Of a stretch of DNA of 64,000 nt, positions 63,902 to 64,000 are shown one piece after another. Origin of the DNA: Mantamonas sphyraenae (taxonomy: Eukaryota; CRuMs; Mantamonadidae); NCBI GenBank assembly GCA_026936335.1, contig JAPMXV010000063.1, forward strand, positions 62,001 through 126,000, given 5' to 3'. The notes beneath the pieces are model-generated. The model was given only the letters and a program-made list of their open reading frames with translations, ran no database searches and was not told where the DNA came from. The position numbers and the translations under genes were made by a program. Every line of letters starts with the position of its first letter. Position 1 is the first letter of the stretch.

Positions 63902-64000
63902 ATGGCTTCGGTGGAGGAACTGAAGGACGCGTTGACCGACGCCTTGCAAAGCAAAGGGGTCATGGGCGACATGAAGGCACAAATCCGCGCAGAGATTTAC
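63902..64000 (+). CDS. CEP20/FOR20-like centrosomal protein, 5' part only
   Basis: 33 codons before the window ends. The sequence begins MASVEELKDALTDALQSKGV then MGDMKAQIRAEIY. This fits the conserved N-terminus of CEP20 (FOPNL/FOR20), a short LisH-containing protein of centriolar satellites and basal bodies needed for cilium assembly; the family pattern is ELKxxLxxxLxxxGVxGxxKAxIRAEV. If correct, the organism builds flagella or centrioles. Only the first helix is visible, so the LisH motif itself lies beyond the edge. Confidence 0.7.
   Translation, partial: MASVEELKDALTDALQSKGVMGDMKAQIRAEIY

Overview
The window is nuclear DNA of a GC-rich, gene-dense, free-living unicellular eukaryote. About 27 protein genes lie almost back to back on both strands. 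Most carry short GT-AG introns. The introns have a near-invariant CTGAC element before the acceptor and long CA/TG runs where a pyrimidine tract would be expected. A CEP20/FOR20-type centrosomal gene at the right edge suggests a flagellated cell. A SapB protein resembling amoebozoan countin and a PHB-depolymerase-like esterase hint at a phagotrophic protist, but I cannot place the lineage. I saw no bacterial operon signals, CRISPR array, rRNA or tRNA.

Layout. 1-20 kb: RBM28/NOP4-like pre-rRNA factor (cut by the left edge), NIPA-type Mg2+ transporter, COG8, ZC2HC1-like zinc protein, a large coiled-coil protein with two compensating frame breaks, an M14 carboxypeptidase, a BRCT-like/histone H2A fusion and phosphatidylserine synthase. 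20.3-26.8 kb: a small ankyrin-repeat gene split by a 5.8 kb element. The element is flanked by TA and bounded by imperfect inverted repeats. It encodes one giant 1723-residue protein whose C-terminus is a Fanzor (eukaryotic TnpB-like, RNA-guided) RuvC nuclease. This is the standout system of the window. 27-46 kb: membrane proteins, a possible MHD/MUN-like protein, an SH3-WW-PH adaptor, a PPC-PPC-LRR protein, an F-BAR-PH protein, PheRS alpha and the AMPK beta subunit. 46-64 kb: an FHA-PBZ DNA-damage-type protein overlapping an FAD amine oxidase, two inverted near-identical SapB genes about 9 kb apart, an extracellular esterase, PRP38B, gamma-glutamyltransferase, a DEK_C-SWIB-SWIB protein, BolA, a PPR protein and the start of CEP20.

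The host genes are mostly housekeeping: ribosome biogenesis, Golgi tethering, splicing, translation, lipid synthesis and energy sensing. Many are arranged as divergent pairs with 66-284 bp between start codons, or convergent pairs with 24-108 bp between stops, so promoters and terminators must be very compact. Exon boundaries given are my reading of splice signals plus protein continuity. They have not been checked against transcripts.
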